The notes under the pieces were generated by a model. That model had not been told where the DNA came from. It made no database searches and saw only the letters and a list, made by a program, of their open reading frames with translations. The translations under genes were made by a program, and so were the position numbers. A stretch of 64,000 nt of DNA from Inquilinus sp042743185. GTDB lineage: Bacteria; Pseudomonadota; Alphaproteobacteria; DSM-16000; Inquilinaceae. Of the stretch, positions 15,144-23,384 are shown piece by piece (within the stretch, counting starts at the first letter, position 1; the number at the start of each line of letters is the position of its first letter). The DNA lies in the NCBI RefSeq assembly GCF_042743185.1, contig NZ_JBHYMS010000012.1, forward strand, positions 62,001 to 126,000, in the 5' to 3' direction.

Positions 15144-15884
15144 TTACAAATGCGGATTGCGCGTCCGGTACCGTTCCACCAGGGCGGCGTTGCGCTCCTT
15201 CGACCCCGGCATGTTCGAGCTGATATAGGCCGGCGCAACCTCGCCCGACCGGGCCATCCGGACCACCGTCTCGGTCAGCACCGCGTTCCAGATCGCGGCG
15301 CCCAGCACGGTCGAGATCGGGCCGACGGTCAGCCCCTCGGCGGCGGTCACCAGGGCGTCGCCGGGCGGGCCCTGGTTGTCGATGGCGATGTCGGCGGTCT
15401 CGGCCAGGGTCGGCCGGCCCGCGGCGGCCGCCCGCGAATAGGCGATCGAAGTCACCGCCACCACCGTGGCGCCCTGCTCGCGGCCGTGGCGCGCGGCCTC
15501 GACCGGCACGGCGTTGACGCCGCTGTTGGAGAACACGAACAGCGTGTCGGCCGGCCCGATCGGATAGCGGCCGAGCAGCGGCGCGGCCAGGCCGGGCATC
15601 CGCTCCAGCGCGCCGGAGACCACCGCGCCTTCGTGCAGCATCACCGAGGAGGCGAGGATCGGCACCACGCAGGCCAGGCCGCCGGCGCGGAAATGCCCCT
15701 CCTCCGCCATCAGATGCGAATGGCCGGTGCCGAAGATGTAGATCAGCCCGTCGCGCCGGATGGTCTCGACGCAGGCGGCCGCCGCGGCGCCGATCGCCTC
15801 GCCCTGGGTCGCAGTCAGGGCGGCGATGCGGTCGGCGATGCCGGCGAGATAGGCGGCGGCGCCGGAAAGGGCGGTCGGCGTCAT
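15144..15884 (-). CDS. SIS-domain protein (UPF0309 type)
   Basis: 246-residue sugar-isomerase-domain protein. The phosphosugar-binding loop shows IFGTGHSHLMAEE (about residues 49-61) and FVFSNSGVNAVPVE, typical of the UPF0309/SIS_2 family. These proteins bind phosphosugars and are often isomerases or phosphosugar-sensing partners. The start overlaps the regulator gene stop, so it is made together with the GntR protein. The exact reaction is unknown; amino-sugar phosphate metabolism is the best guess from the operator type and neighbours. Confidence 0.82.
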   Translation of the reverse strand: MTPTALSGAAAYLAGIADRIAALTATQGEAIGAAAAACVETIRRDGLIYIFGTGHSHLMAEEGHFRAGGLACVVPILASSVMLHEGAVVSGALERMPGLAAPLLGRYPIGPADTLFVFSNSGVNAVPVEAARHGREQGATVVAVTSIAYSRAAAAGRPTLAETADIAIDNQGPPGDALVTAAEGLTVGPISTVLGAAIWNAVLTETVVRMARSGEVAPAYISSNMPGSKERNAALVERYRTRNPHL

Positions 15885-16636
15885 GAGTCCGATGTGTCCG
15901 GTGGGGAAAGCCGTGCCCGCATCTTGTAGCGGTCGCCGCGATAGGCGGAGCGGACGAATTCGATGACATGGCCGTCGGCATCGGCGGTGCGCCGGGTGAA
16001 CACCAGCACGGGTGCGCTGCGCGGGATGTCGAGGGCGCCGGCGGTCACGGCGTCGGGCAGGTCGGCCTCGACCGTCTGCTCCGCCTGCCAGGGCACCAGG
16101 CCGTAGTCGTGGCGCAGCACCTCGTACAGCGAGGCGGTGCGGAAGTCGTTGCGGTCCAGGATTCCGGGCACCAGCGCCTCCGGCAGCCAGGTGACCTCGA
16201 ACGCCATCGGCACGGCGTCGGCCAGGCGGACGCGCTCGAGCAGCACCAGCGGCGCGCCGTCGGCCACGCCCAGCGCCTCGCGCGCCTCGCCGGTCGCCGG
16301 CACCACGGTCTGGCGCAGGATCACGCTGGCAGCGCGGCGGCCCAGCCGGGCCATGTCCTCGCTGAAGCCGGTCAGGCGCTGCAGCCGCTGGTCGACCTTG
16401 GGCCGGGCGACGAAGCAGCCGCGGCCGATCCGGCTTTCGATCAGCCCGGCATCGGTCAGGCTCTTGAAGGCCTGGCGCACGGTCATCCGGCTGATGCCCA
16501 GCTGGTCGGCGAGATCGCGCTCGGAGGGCAGCCGGTCGCCGACGGCGAAGCTGCCGGCGCGGATCCGGTCGGCCAGATCCTCGGCGATCTGCTGGTAGAT
16601 CGGCTTGTCCGTCGGCGTCGGCTGTAGGTCGGTCAT
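15881..16636 (-). CDS. GntR/HutC-family (UTRA) transcriptional regulator
   Basis: 251-residue regulator. The N-terminal winged helix (about residues 8-75, with IYQQIAEDLADRIRAG, LPSERDLADQLGISRMTVRQ) is followed by a UTRA ligand domain containing PLVLLERVRLAD and VIEFVRSAYRGDRYKM. The ATG at 16636 starts just before the helix-turn-helix domain; a longer form from 16663 would cover the operator. A palindrome GTGGTCTAGACCAC lies 12 bases upstream of the ATG, so autoregulation is very likely. Its core equals sites of DasR/NagR regulators, which sense GlcNAc-phosphates. Confidence 0.9.
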   Translation of the reverse strand: MTDLQPTPTDKPIYQQIAEDLADRIRAGSFAVGDRLPSERDLADQLGISRMTVRQAFKSLTDAGLIESRIGRGCFVARPKVDQRLQRLTGFSEDMARLGRRAASVILRQTVVPATGEAREALGVADGAPLVLLERVRLADAVPMAFEVTWLPEALVPGILDRNDFRTASLYEVLRHDYGLVPWQAEQTVEADLPDAVTAGALDIPRSAPVLVFTRRTADADGHVIEFVRSAYRGDRYKMRARLSPPDTSDS

Positions 16637-16647
16637 GGCGGGCCCTG

Positions 16648-16661
16648 GTGGTCTAGACCAC
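16648..16661. promoter_or_regulatory. DasR/NagR-type operator (GntR/HutC)
   Basis: Perfect 14-base palindrome GTGGTCTAGACCAC between the FGGY kinase stop and the gntR start. The core TGGTCTAGACCA is the classic half-sites arrangement bound by HutC-family amino-sugar regulators. Confidence 0.85.
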
Positions 16662-16693
16662 AATCGGCATGATGAAGGCCGATCCGGACCTCG

Positions 16694-18205
16694 TCAAGAA
16701 AGGTCGGACATAGTGGCTGGCATGCGCAGCAGCGCGTCGCGATGCCCGCCGTAGCGCCGCCAGGCGGCCTCATAGACCTCCCGCAGCGCCGGATCGGGGC
16801 GATGCGTGCGCCGAATCCTGCGGACCCGGCGCGACGCGTCGCCGATCGAGGGATACCACCCGATGCCGGTCCCGGCCAACAGGGCGGCACCGCAGGCCCC
16901 GTATTCGCCGCCGTCGGGGATCTCGACCGGCAGACCGAGCACGTCGGCGATCATCTGCGACCAGAAGCGGCTGCGGCTGCCGCCACCGGACAGCAGCACG
17001 CCCTGCGGCCGCTCCGCCATCGCCGCGAAGCAGTCGCGGATGGCGTAGGCCAGCCCCTCATAGACGGCGCGGACCAGCTCGGGCCGGCCGTGCCCCGGGA
17101 CCAGCCCGGCGAACTGGGCCCGGGCCGCGGCCGAGACCGCCGGGGCGATGATGCCGACCTCGCTGAGATAGGGCAGGTAGACAGCGCCGCCGGCGCCGGG
17201 CGGGGCGGCCGCGGCCAGTGCCTCCAACGCCGCATAGGGATCGGGATCCGTGGCCAGATCCGGGCACAGGCTGCGCAGGCACCAATCGAGATTGCTGGTG
17301 CCGGCAACGTTGACCATGCAGCGCAGCCACAGCCGGCCCGGCAGGCTGAACAGCAGCCCGAGATCCGGCGGTTCGAAGGACGGGGCGTCGAGCACCACCC
17401 CGTTCAGGCAGGTGGTGCCGAGCACGGTGCAGGCCGAGCCGGCAGCGAGCCCGCCCGAGCCGATGACGCTGGCCGAGACATCGCCGGCGCCGGTGACGAC
17501 CGGCGTGCCGGCGCGAAGCCCCGTTTCCGCTGCGACCTCGGCCGTTACCGTCCCGGCGACCGCCTCTGACGCCAGCACCGGCGGCAGCAGGTGCCGGTGC
17601 GGGCCGAGGCTGAACAGCTCCAGCATCGCCTCGCTGCGGCCCTGCGACCGGGCGTCGCCCGGCGCCACCGCCGACTCGGTCGGGTCGGCGGCACGCACCC
17701 CGGTCAGGCGGAAACGGAGATAGTCCTTGCAGCCGAACACGCAGTCGGCCCGCGCCATGACCTCGGGCTCGTTGTCCAGCAGCCAGCGCAGCACCGGCAG
17801 GGTGCAGCCCTGCTGCATCACCGAGCCGGACGACGCGAAGATGCGGGACAGGAACGCCGGATCACGGACCTGCATCGCCTCGATCCAGGGCTGGCTGCGG
17901 CCGTCGTCCCACAGGATGCCAGGGCGCAGCGGCCGGCCCTCGGCGTCGATCACCCAGGCCCCGACCATGGCCCCGGTGACGCCGACCGCGGCGACGGCAG
18001 CCCCGTCCACCCCCGCCTCGGCCAGCACCTGGCGGATCACCGCCGCCGTGGCCGCCCAGGCGGTCTCGGGGTCGCTTTCCGACCAGGCAGGACGCGGGTG
18101 GGAAACGGGGGTGCGCCGGGCCGCGGCGGCGCGCTGCCGGCCATCGCGCCCGAACAGCGCGGCCTTGATGACCGAGGTGCCGGCGTCGAGGCCGAGCAGA
18201 TACAT
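16694..18205 (-). CDS. FGGY-family carbohydrate kinase
   Basis: 503-residue sugar kinase. N-terminal YLLGLDAGTSVIKAALFG is the phosphate-binding motif, GILWDDGRSQPW the sugar-binding region, and GVLLSGGGSRSRFWSQMIAD the second FGGY signature with the C-terminal ATPase fold. Xylulokinase-like enzymes phosphorylate pentoses, polyols or related sugars; specificity cannot be read from the sequence. It lies 57 bases upstream of gntR on the same strand, with the operator between. It may thus be transcribed from its own promoter near 18210 or read through into the transporter operon. Confidence 0.88.
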   Translation of the reverse strand: MYLLGLDAGTSVIKAALFGRDGRQRAAAARRTPVSHPRPAWSESDPETAWAATAAVIRQVLAEAGVDGAAVAAVGVTGAMVGAWVIDAEGRPLRPGILWDDGRSQPWIEAMQVRDPAFLSRIFASSGSVMQQGCTLPVLRWLLDNEPEVMARADCVFGCKDYLRFRLTGVRAADPTESAVAPGDARSQGRSEAMLELFSLGPHRHLLPPVLASEAVAGTVTAEVAAETGLRAGTPVVTGAGDVSASVIGSGGLAAGSACTVLGTTCLNGVVLDAPSFEPPDLGLLFSLPGRLWLRCMVNVAGTSNLDWCLRSLCPDLATDPDPYAALEALAAAAPPGAGGAVYLPYLSEVGIIAPAVSAAARAQFAGLVPGHGRPELVRAVYEGLAYAIRDCFAAMAERPQGVLLSGGGSRSRFWSQMIADVLGLPVEIPDGGEYGACGAALLAGTGIGWYPSIGDASRRVRRIRRTHRPDPALREVYEAAWRRYGGHRDALLRMPATMSDLS

Positions 18206-18230
18206 GGCGGAACCGCGAACAAAGGCCGAT

Positions 18231-18251
18231 CCGCTCCGGCTAGCGGAGCGG
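18231..18251. terminator. Hairpin after ptsN
   Basis: Stem CCGCTCCG / CGGAGCGG with a 5-base loop, just beyond the ptsN stop. There is no T tract, so intrinsic termination is uncertain. Confidence 0.4.
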
Positions 18252-18262
18252 GGGGCCCACGG

Positions 18263-18721
18263 TCAAGCGGCGTTCACCGACTCGCTCTGGGACAGGAGCG
18301 CGAAGATCGCGTCGGCGGTCTGGCAGCCGCGCAGCTTCTCGCACAGGCTCTCGTCGCGCAGCATGCGGCTGATCCGGGCCAGCGCCTTCAGATGGTCCGC
18401 CCCCGCCCCTTCCGGCGCCAGCAGCAGGAACACCAGGTCGACCGGCTGCTCGTCGACCGCGTCGAAGTCGATCGGCCGCTCCAGCCGGGCGAAGGCGCCG
18501 AACACGCCCTGCAGATGCGGCAGCTTGCCGTGCGGAATGGCGATGCCGCGGCCGACGCCGGTCGAGCCCAGCCGCTCGCGCTCCAGCAGAACGTCGAAGA
18601 TGAAGCGCTCGTGCTGGCCGGTCAGTTCGGCGGCACGGCGGGCCAGCTCCTGCAGCGCCTGCTTCTTGCTGGCAGCCTTCAGATTGGCGAGAATCGCCTC
18701 GGGGCGGAGAAAATCGATCAT
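18263..18721 (-). CDS. ptsN: Nitrogen PTS enzyme IIA(Ntr)
   Basis: 152-residue EIIA-Ntr regulatory phosphoprotein of the nitrogen phosphotransferase system. The phosphorylated histidine is H64 in GRGIAIPHGKLP; LVFLLLAPEGAGADHLKALA is the conserved second half. It takes phosphate from NPr and regulates potassium transport, nitrogen and carbon responses rather than sugar uptake. It follows hpf on the same strand after 21 bases, the standard rpoN-hpf-ptsN order. Confidence 0.95.
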   Translation of the reverse strand: MIDFLRPEAILANLKAASKKQALQELARRAAELTGQHERFIFDVLLERERLGSTGVGRGIAIPHGKLPHLQGVFGAFARLERPIDFDAVDEQPVDLVFLLLAPEGAGADHLKALARISRMLRDESLCEKLRGCQTADAIFALLSQSESVNAA

Positions 18722-18742
18722 GACATATCGGATGCGCCGCCC

Positions 18743-19324
18743 TCAGGCGGCGGCATCCTCGGTCCCTTTCGGATCGACCCAGCCGATGTTCCCGTCCGGG
18801 CGGCGGAACACCATGTTGAGCCGGCCATGGGCCTGGTTGCGGAACATCAGCGCCGGCAGGTCGCCCAGGTCGAGGCGCATCACCGCCTGCAGCACCGTCA
18901 GGCTCTCGATCGAGGTCGAGACGTCGGCGATCACGATCGGCTGGTTCGGCTCCTCGCCGTTCAGCCATTCCTCGGATTCGGCCTCGAGGATGTAGCTCTG
19001 GGCCGGCAGGGCCGGCTGTGCGTCGCCGTTGTGATGGTCGCGCAGGCGACGCTTGTAGCGACGCAGGCGCTTGGCCAGCTTGTCGGCCGCAGCGTCGAAG
19101 GCGTGATACGGGCTCTCGGCCTCAGCATTGCTCTGCAGGAGGATGTTGCGGCCGACATGGACCGACAGGTCGCTCCGGATCAGATGGGCGTTGCGGGAAA
19201 AGACGACATTCGCCTCGATCGCGTTGTTGAAGTACTTCGCGGTCGTGCTGTTGAGGGCGTCGCTGACATGGGTGCGCAATGCGTCACCGACGTCGATCTG
19301 CTTGCCTCGAACGGTCAGTTGCAT
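18743..19324 (-). CDS. hpf: Long-form ribosome hibernation promoting factor
   Basis: 193-residue long HPF. The N-terminal ribosome-binding domain (about 1-100, MQLTVRGKQIDVGDALRTHV through ADKLAKRLRRYKRRL) sits in the 30S tRNA sites. The C-terminal domain (about 135-190, VLQAVMRLDLGDLPALMF and GRLNMVFRRPDGNIGWV) dimerises 70S particles into 100S. It acts in stationary phase or starvation. The ATG at 19324 begins at the conserved N terminus. A terminator-like hairpin lies between rpoN and hpf, so hpf may have its own promoter. Confidence 0.94.
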   Translation of the reverse strand: MQLTVRGKQIDVGDALRTHVSDALNSTTAKYFNNAIEANVVFSRNAHLIRSDLSVHVGRNILLQSNAEAESPYHAFDAAADKLAKRLRRYKRRLRDHHNGDAQPALPAQSYILEAESEEWLNGEEPNQPIVIADVSTSIESLTVLQAVMRLDLGDLPALMFRNQAHGRLNMVFRRPDGNIGWVDPKGTEDAAA

Positions 19325-19364
19325 GGCTGTCGCTTCACTGCTGCACGATGGAAACCGGGCGCCC

Positions 19365-19395
19365 AAAAAGAACGGGGCGGCCGTGGAGGGCCGCC
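19365..19395 (-). terminator. Terminator or attenuator between rpoN and hpf
   Basis: On the minus strand a stem GGCGGCC / GGCCGCC with a 6-base loop is followed by CCGTTCTTTTT. It would end or attenuate rpoN transcripts before hpf. Confidence 0.65.
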
Positions 19396-19480
19396 GTCGG
19401 GCGGCGACCATAGGGATGGGGCGCCTTCCTGTCAACGAAGGGGGCCCGGTCCCGGGCTGCGGAGGAGGCTGGGGGAGCGC

Positions 19481-21019
19481 TCATCGGCTCAGACCCTTCT
19501 CACGCCGTCGCTGGACGGAGGATGGTATCCGCATCCCCTCACGGTACTTGGCGACGGTCCGCCGTGCAATGTCGATCCCCTCCCCGCGCAGGATTTCGAC
19601 GATCCGGTCGTCGGACAGGATGGCATCCGCCGGCTCGGCGTCGATCATGATGCGGATGCGGTGGCGCACCGCCTCGGCCGAATGCGCGTCGCCGCCGTCG
19701 GCTCCCTGGATCGCCTGGGTGAAGAAGTATTTCAGCTCGAACACGCCGCGCGGGGTGGCGATCACCTTGTTGGTGGTCACCCGGCTGATCGTGCTCTCGT
19801 GCATGTCGACCGCCTCGGCCACGTCCTTCAGCGTCAACGGCTTCAGGTGCTGCACGCCGCGAACGAAGAAGGCGTCCTGCCGGCGCACGATCTCCGACGC
19901 GACCTTGAGGATGGTGTTGGCGCGCTGGTCGAGGGCGCGGACCAGCCAATTGGCATCGGCCAGGCAGGTGCCGACATAGTCGCGGTCGACCTTGCTGCGG
20001 GTGCCGCGGCTGATCTCGGCATGGTAACGGCGGTTGACCAGCACCCGCGGCAGGGTGTCGGCGTTCAGCTCGACCACCCAGCCGGTCTCCGGCTGCGCCC
20101 GCATCAGGATGTCCGGGATCAGGGTCTGCGCGATCTCGTGGTCGAACGCCGCGCCCGGCTTGGGGTCGAGGGCGCGGATCTCGGCGATCATCTCGGCCAG
20201 GTCCTCGGCGTCGACGCCGCACAGCCGCATCACCGCGGCCAAGTCGCGCCGGGCCAGCAGGTCGAGATGGTCGAGCAGCGTGCGCATCGCCGGATCCAGG
20301 CGGTTGCGTTCGGCCAGCTGGATCGCCAGGCATTCGGCCAGGCTGCGGGCGAAGATGCCGGGCGGGTCGAGCCGCTGGCAGCGGCGCAGCACCGCCTCGA
20401 CCCGCTCGGGCGGGCAGCCGAGGCCGGCCGCCACCTCCTCGACCGTGGCGCCGAGATATCCCGTCTCCTCCAGCAGGTCGACCAGCCGCGCCGCGATCAG
20501 CCGGTCGGCCGGGGCATAGAACTCGATCGCGATCTGGCTCAGCAGGTGGTCGCGCAGGCTCGGCCGCTCGGCCAGAGTCTCCTCCAGCCCGGGCAGGTCG
20601 TCGGCGAAATCCATGCGGCCGCGGCCCGCGCCGGCGAACTGAGCCTCGCCGCCATAGTCGTCGTTGCGGTCCGTGGCGCTGGATCCGGTGAACAGATTGC
20701 TCCAGTCGGTGTCGAGCGGCGCGTCCGCCGACACCATGGCCGGCGGCTCCGGCGCGGTCAGGGCGACGTCCGACGCCACCGTCCGTCCCGATGCGGGATC
20801 GGGCGGCTCGATGTCGTTCCGGTCGCTGGTGCTGTCGCCGCCGTCATCACCGCGCTCGCCCTCCTCCCGTTCCAGGAGCGGGTTGCGCTCGAGCTCCGTC
20901 TCGACGAAGGCGGAGAGCTCGATGTTGGACAGCTGCAGCAGCTTGATCGACTGCTGCAGCTGCGGCGTCATGACCAGCGCCTGGCTCTGCCGGAGCCCGA
21001 GGCGTTGCGAAATGGCCAT
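19481..21019 (-). CDS. rpoN: RNA polymerase sigma54 factor
   Basis: 512-residue sigma54. Region I (residues 1-50) is the Gln-rich activator-responding part (QRLGLRQSQALVMTPQLQQ, SIKLLQLSNIELSAFVE). An acidic region II follows. Region III contains core binding and the helix-turn-helix (KDVAEAVDMHESTISRVTTN), and the RpoN box ARRTVAKYRE is near the C terminus. It directs nitrogen, motility and other activator-dependent promoters. It starts 14 bases after lptB on the same strand, as in most proteobacteria. Confidence 0.97.
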   Translation of the reverse strand: MAISQRLGLRQSQALVMTPQLQQSIKLLQLSNIELSAFVETELERNPLLEREEGERGDDGGDSTSDRNDIEPPDPASGRTVASDVALTAPEPPAMVSADAPLDTDWSNLFTGSSATDRNDDYGGEAQFAGAGRGRMDFADDLPGLEETLAERPSLRDHLLSQIAIEFYAPADRLIAARLVDLLEETGYLGATVEEVAAGLGCPPERVEAVLRRCQRLDPPGIFARSLAECLAIQLAERNRLDPAMRTLLDHLDLLARRDLAAVMRLCGVDAEDLAEMIAEIRALDPKPGAAFDHEIAQTLIPDILMRAQPETGWVVELNADTLPRVLVNRRYHAEISRGTRSKVDRDYVGTCLADANWLVRALDQRANTILKVASEIVRRQDAFFVRGVQHLKPLTLKDVAEAVDMHESTISRVTTNKVIATPRGVFELKYFFTQAIQGADGGDAHSAEAVRHRIRIMIDAEPADAILSDDRIVEILRGEGIDIARRTVAKYREGMRIPSSVQRRREKGLSR

Positions 21020-21033
21020 GGCTGCCCGGTGGT

Positions 21034-21819
21034 CTACAAGCTGAAGCGTTCGCCCAGATACACGCGCCGCACCTCCTCATTGCCGACGATGTCGGATGGT
21101 TCGCCTTCCATCAGAACACGCCCGTCGTGGAGGATATAGGCCCGATCGACGATATCGAGGGTCTCACGCACATTGTGGTCGGTGATCAGGACGCCGATGC
21201 CCCGGTCGCGCAGATGCGCCACCAGGTCGCGGATGTCGCCGACCGCGATCGGGTCGATGCCGGCCAGCGGCTCGTCCAGCAGCATGAAATGCGGATGGCT
21301 GGCCAGCGCCCGGGCGATCTCGACGCGCCGGCGCTCGCCGCCCGACAGCGCCAGGGCCGGGGTGCGGCGCAAATGGCTGATCGAGAACTCGGCCAGCAGG
21401 TCCTCCAGCACCGCCTCGCGCGCCGAGCGGTCCGGCTCCGAGATCTCCAGCACCGCCCGGATGTTCTGCTCGACCGTCAGGCCGCGGAAGATCGACGCCT
21501 CCTGCGGCAGATAGCCGATGCCGAGCCGGGCGCGGCGATACATCGGCAGGTCGGTCAGTTCCTGCCCGTCCAGCAGGATGGTGCCGTAATCCGGCTGGAT
21601 CAGGCCGGTGATCATGTAGAAGCAGGTGGTCTTGCCGGCGCCGTTCGGGCCGAGCAGGCCGACCGCCTCGCCGCGCTGCACCTGCAGGCTGACGCCGCGC
21701 AGCACCGGCCGCTTCTTGTACTGCTTGCCCAGGTTGCGGGCGACGAGCCCGTCATTCTTGGCGACGAGGCGCGGCGCGGCCGTCGTCTCGGGCGGATGCG
21801 GGCTGATCGGCTTGGTCAT
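21034..21819 (-). CDS. lptB: Lipopolysaccharide export ATPase LptB
   Basis: 261-residue ATPase that drives LPS extraction from the inner membrane with LptFG. Walker A GPNGAGKTTCF, Q-loop YLPQEASIF, signature LSGGERRR, Walker B FMLLDEPLAGID and the LITDHNVRET H-loop are intact. A 30-residue Pro/Ala-rich N-terminal extension precedes the usual start of the domain. The ATG at 21819 is chosen; a GTG at 21828 that nearly touches the lptA stop is an alternative. Confidence 0.95.
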   Translation of the reverse strand: MTKPISPHPPETTAAPRLVAKNDGLVARNLGKQYKKRPVLRGVSLQVQRGEAVGLLGPNGAGKTTCFYMITGLIQPDYGTILLDGQELTDLPMYRRARLGIGYLPQEASIFRGLTVEQNIRAVLEISEPDRSAREAVLEDLLAEFSISHLRRTPALALSGGERRRVEIARALASHPHFMLLDEPLAGIDPIAVGDIRDLVAHLRDRGIGVLITDHNVRETLDIVDRAYILHDGRVLMEGEPSDIVGNEEVRRVYLGERFSL

Positions 21820-21828
21820 CGCCTGCAC

Positions 21829-22680
21829 CTACTTCTTCGGCGCCGGCTGGCCGGGCACGCCCGGCTGGCCCTGGTTGTTGTTCTGGTCCGGCACCAGCAG
21901 GGCCCGGGCGCGGCCGCCCTGCCCCGGCCTGGTCAACAGCTTGCTGACGCCGCTGGCCATGTCGACCTCGGCATAGTCGCCGTTCAGCTGGTTGCCGCCG
22001 CGGGTCAGGCGGACATTGTCGGTGATGGTCGCGAACTGGCTCTTGACGTCGTAGCGGCCGGTCTGGCCGGTGACCACGTCGGTCGCCGTGGTCAGCCGGA
22101 CATTGCCGTCGGCGTCGACGACCGACAGCTCCTTGTCGCCCTTGTCGTTCGGGGCGAAATGGCCGGTCAGCGTGTCGGCGCGCAGGGTCTTCTGTTCCTT
22201 GGCGCGGACCGCCGTGGCGTTGCCGCGGGCGATCGCCACGTCCTCCGCCTGGCGGTACTCCATGCTGTCGGTGGCGGTGATCACGTCGTCGTTGTTGACG
22301 AATTTCAGGTTGCCGCCGGTCAGGGTGAAGGTCTGGGCGTCGAGCTCGTAGACCCCCTTGCCGCCGGTGGCGCTGGTGGTGTCGCCGCGGGTGATCAGCA
22401 CATTGCCTTCCGCCGTGGCGCGGAAGATCTCCGTGCTCTTGTCCGGCAGCTCGCGGTAGTAGGCGGTCAGGACGTCGGCTTTCACCGTCAGCTCGCCGCG
22501 CTTGTACACGGCGTTGCCGCGGGCGATGTAGGTCTTCTCGTTCTGGTGCCACTCCAGCGCGTCGTCGGCCTGGATCTCGGACGGCTCGCCCTTGCCGCCG
22601 CCGAGCTGCAACTGCTGTTGCGCCGCGGCCGGGACGGCCACGGCCGCGAGCAGGACGGCGAGAATCAGCGGGCGGATCAT
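21829..22680 (-). CDS. lptA: Lipopolysaccharide transport periplasmic protein LptA (OstA-like)
   Basis: 283-residue periplasmic bridge protein for LPS. A Sec signal (residues 1-20, cleaved after AAA) is followed by repeated beta-strand units of the OstA fold (IQADDALEWHQNEKTYIARG, TAEGNVLITRGD, VDADGNVRLTTATDVV). It is longer than E. coli LptA (about 185 residues), with more OstA repeats and a Pro/Gln/Asn-rich tail, as is usual in alphaproteobacteria. The start overlaps the lptC stop (ATGA). Confidence 0.9.
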   Translation of the reverse strand: MIRPLILAVLLAAVAVPAAAQQQLQLGGGKGEPSEIQADDALEWHQNEKTYIARGNAVYKRGELTVKADVLTAYYRELPDKSTEIFRATAEGNVLITRGDTTSATGGKGVYELDAQTFTLTGGNLKFVNNDDVITATDSMEYRQAEDVAIARGNATAVRAKEQKTLRADTLTGHFAPNDKGDKELSVVDADGNVRLTTATDVVTGQTGRYDVKSQFATITDNVRLTRGGNQLNGDYAEVDMASGVSKLLTRPGQGGRARALLVPDQNNNQGQPGVPGQPAPKK

Positions 22681-23384
22681 TGCGGCGTCCCCTGGAAGGC
22701 CTTGTCGGCGCCGGGCTTGAGCAGCAGCTTGGTCGGCCCGGTGAAGATGATGACGTCGCCCTGCTGCTCGACCTTGAAGCCCCCGGCCGACAGCGTACCG
22801 AAAGGTCCCTCCGCCGTCACGGGCATGCTGCTGCGCGCGCCCTTGTCGGCCAGGTCGATATCCGCGGCGTCGGTGACCATGGTGGTGCCGTCGCTGCGGC
22901 GCAGGGTGACGTTGCCGCTGAGATGCACCGACTTGCTGCTGCGGTTCAGCTTGCCGGTCTGGGCGTCGAGGGTCAGCAGCAGACCGCTGGGCAGCTTCAT
23001 CTCCCCCTTGGGCCGGTTCAAGTCGAACACCTCGTCCTGCACCTGCTTCGCCAGCGTCGCCCAGACGGTGTAGGGCCGCGCCGCCTCGTCGATGCCGCTG
23101 TAGCGCGGATTCTGGATCTCGCCCGCGGCGGCGGCCGGGCGCTCGGTGGGGCTGGAGATGTCGACCTGGGAATGGTGCAGCTCCGGCCACAGCACGATCA
23201 GCGCCACGACCACCAGGCCGACGGCCGGCAGCACGTATTTCAGCACGCCGACCATGCGGCTGTAGGACCGGCTGAGGCCGGCGGCGCGGCCGGCGGCGGC
23301 CAGGCGCGCACGCCGGCCCGAGGCGCCCGCACTGCGCCCCGCCCGGCCCGATTCCGGCGTCTGCGGCGCGGCCACCACGCTCAA
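22677..23384 (-). CDS. lptC: LPS export ABC transporter periplasmic protein LptC
   Basis: 235-residue protein with a basic cytoplasmic N terminus, one membrane span (about residues 47-66, VLKYVLPAVGLVVVALIVLW) and a periplasmic beta-jellyroll (NPRYSGIDEAARPYTVWA, HLSGNVTLRRSDGT, FTGPTKLLLKPG). It links LptBFG to LptA. The TTG at 23384 overlaps the kdsD stop as TTGA and is chosen for that coupling; GTG codons at 23378 and 23375 are alternatives. Confidence 0.88.
   Translation of the reverse strand: MSVVAAPQTPESGRAGRSAGASGRRARLAAAGRAAGLSRSYSRMVGVLKYVLPAVGLVVVALIVLWPELHHSQVDISSPTERPAAAAGEIQNPRYSGIDEAARPYTVWATLAKQVQDEVFDLNRPKGEMKLPSGLLLTLDAQTGKLNRSSKSVHLSGNVTLRRSDGTTMVTDAADIDLADKGARSSMPVTAEGPFGTLSAGGFKVEQQGDVIIFTGPTKLLLKPGADKAFQGTPQ

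Noticed and set aside
17591..21139. Very long plus-strand open frame (over 1100 codons) opposite the FGGY kinase, ptsN, hpf and rpoN
   Set aside because: It is a shadow of GC-rich genes on the other strand: low-complexity Arg/Gln/Asp-rich translation, no domain, and four well-recognised genes lie on the minus strand.
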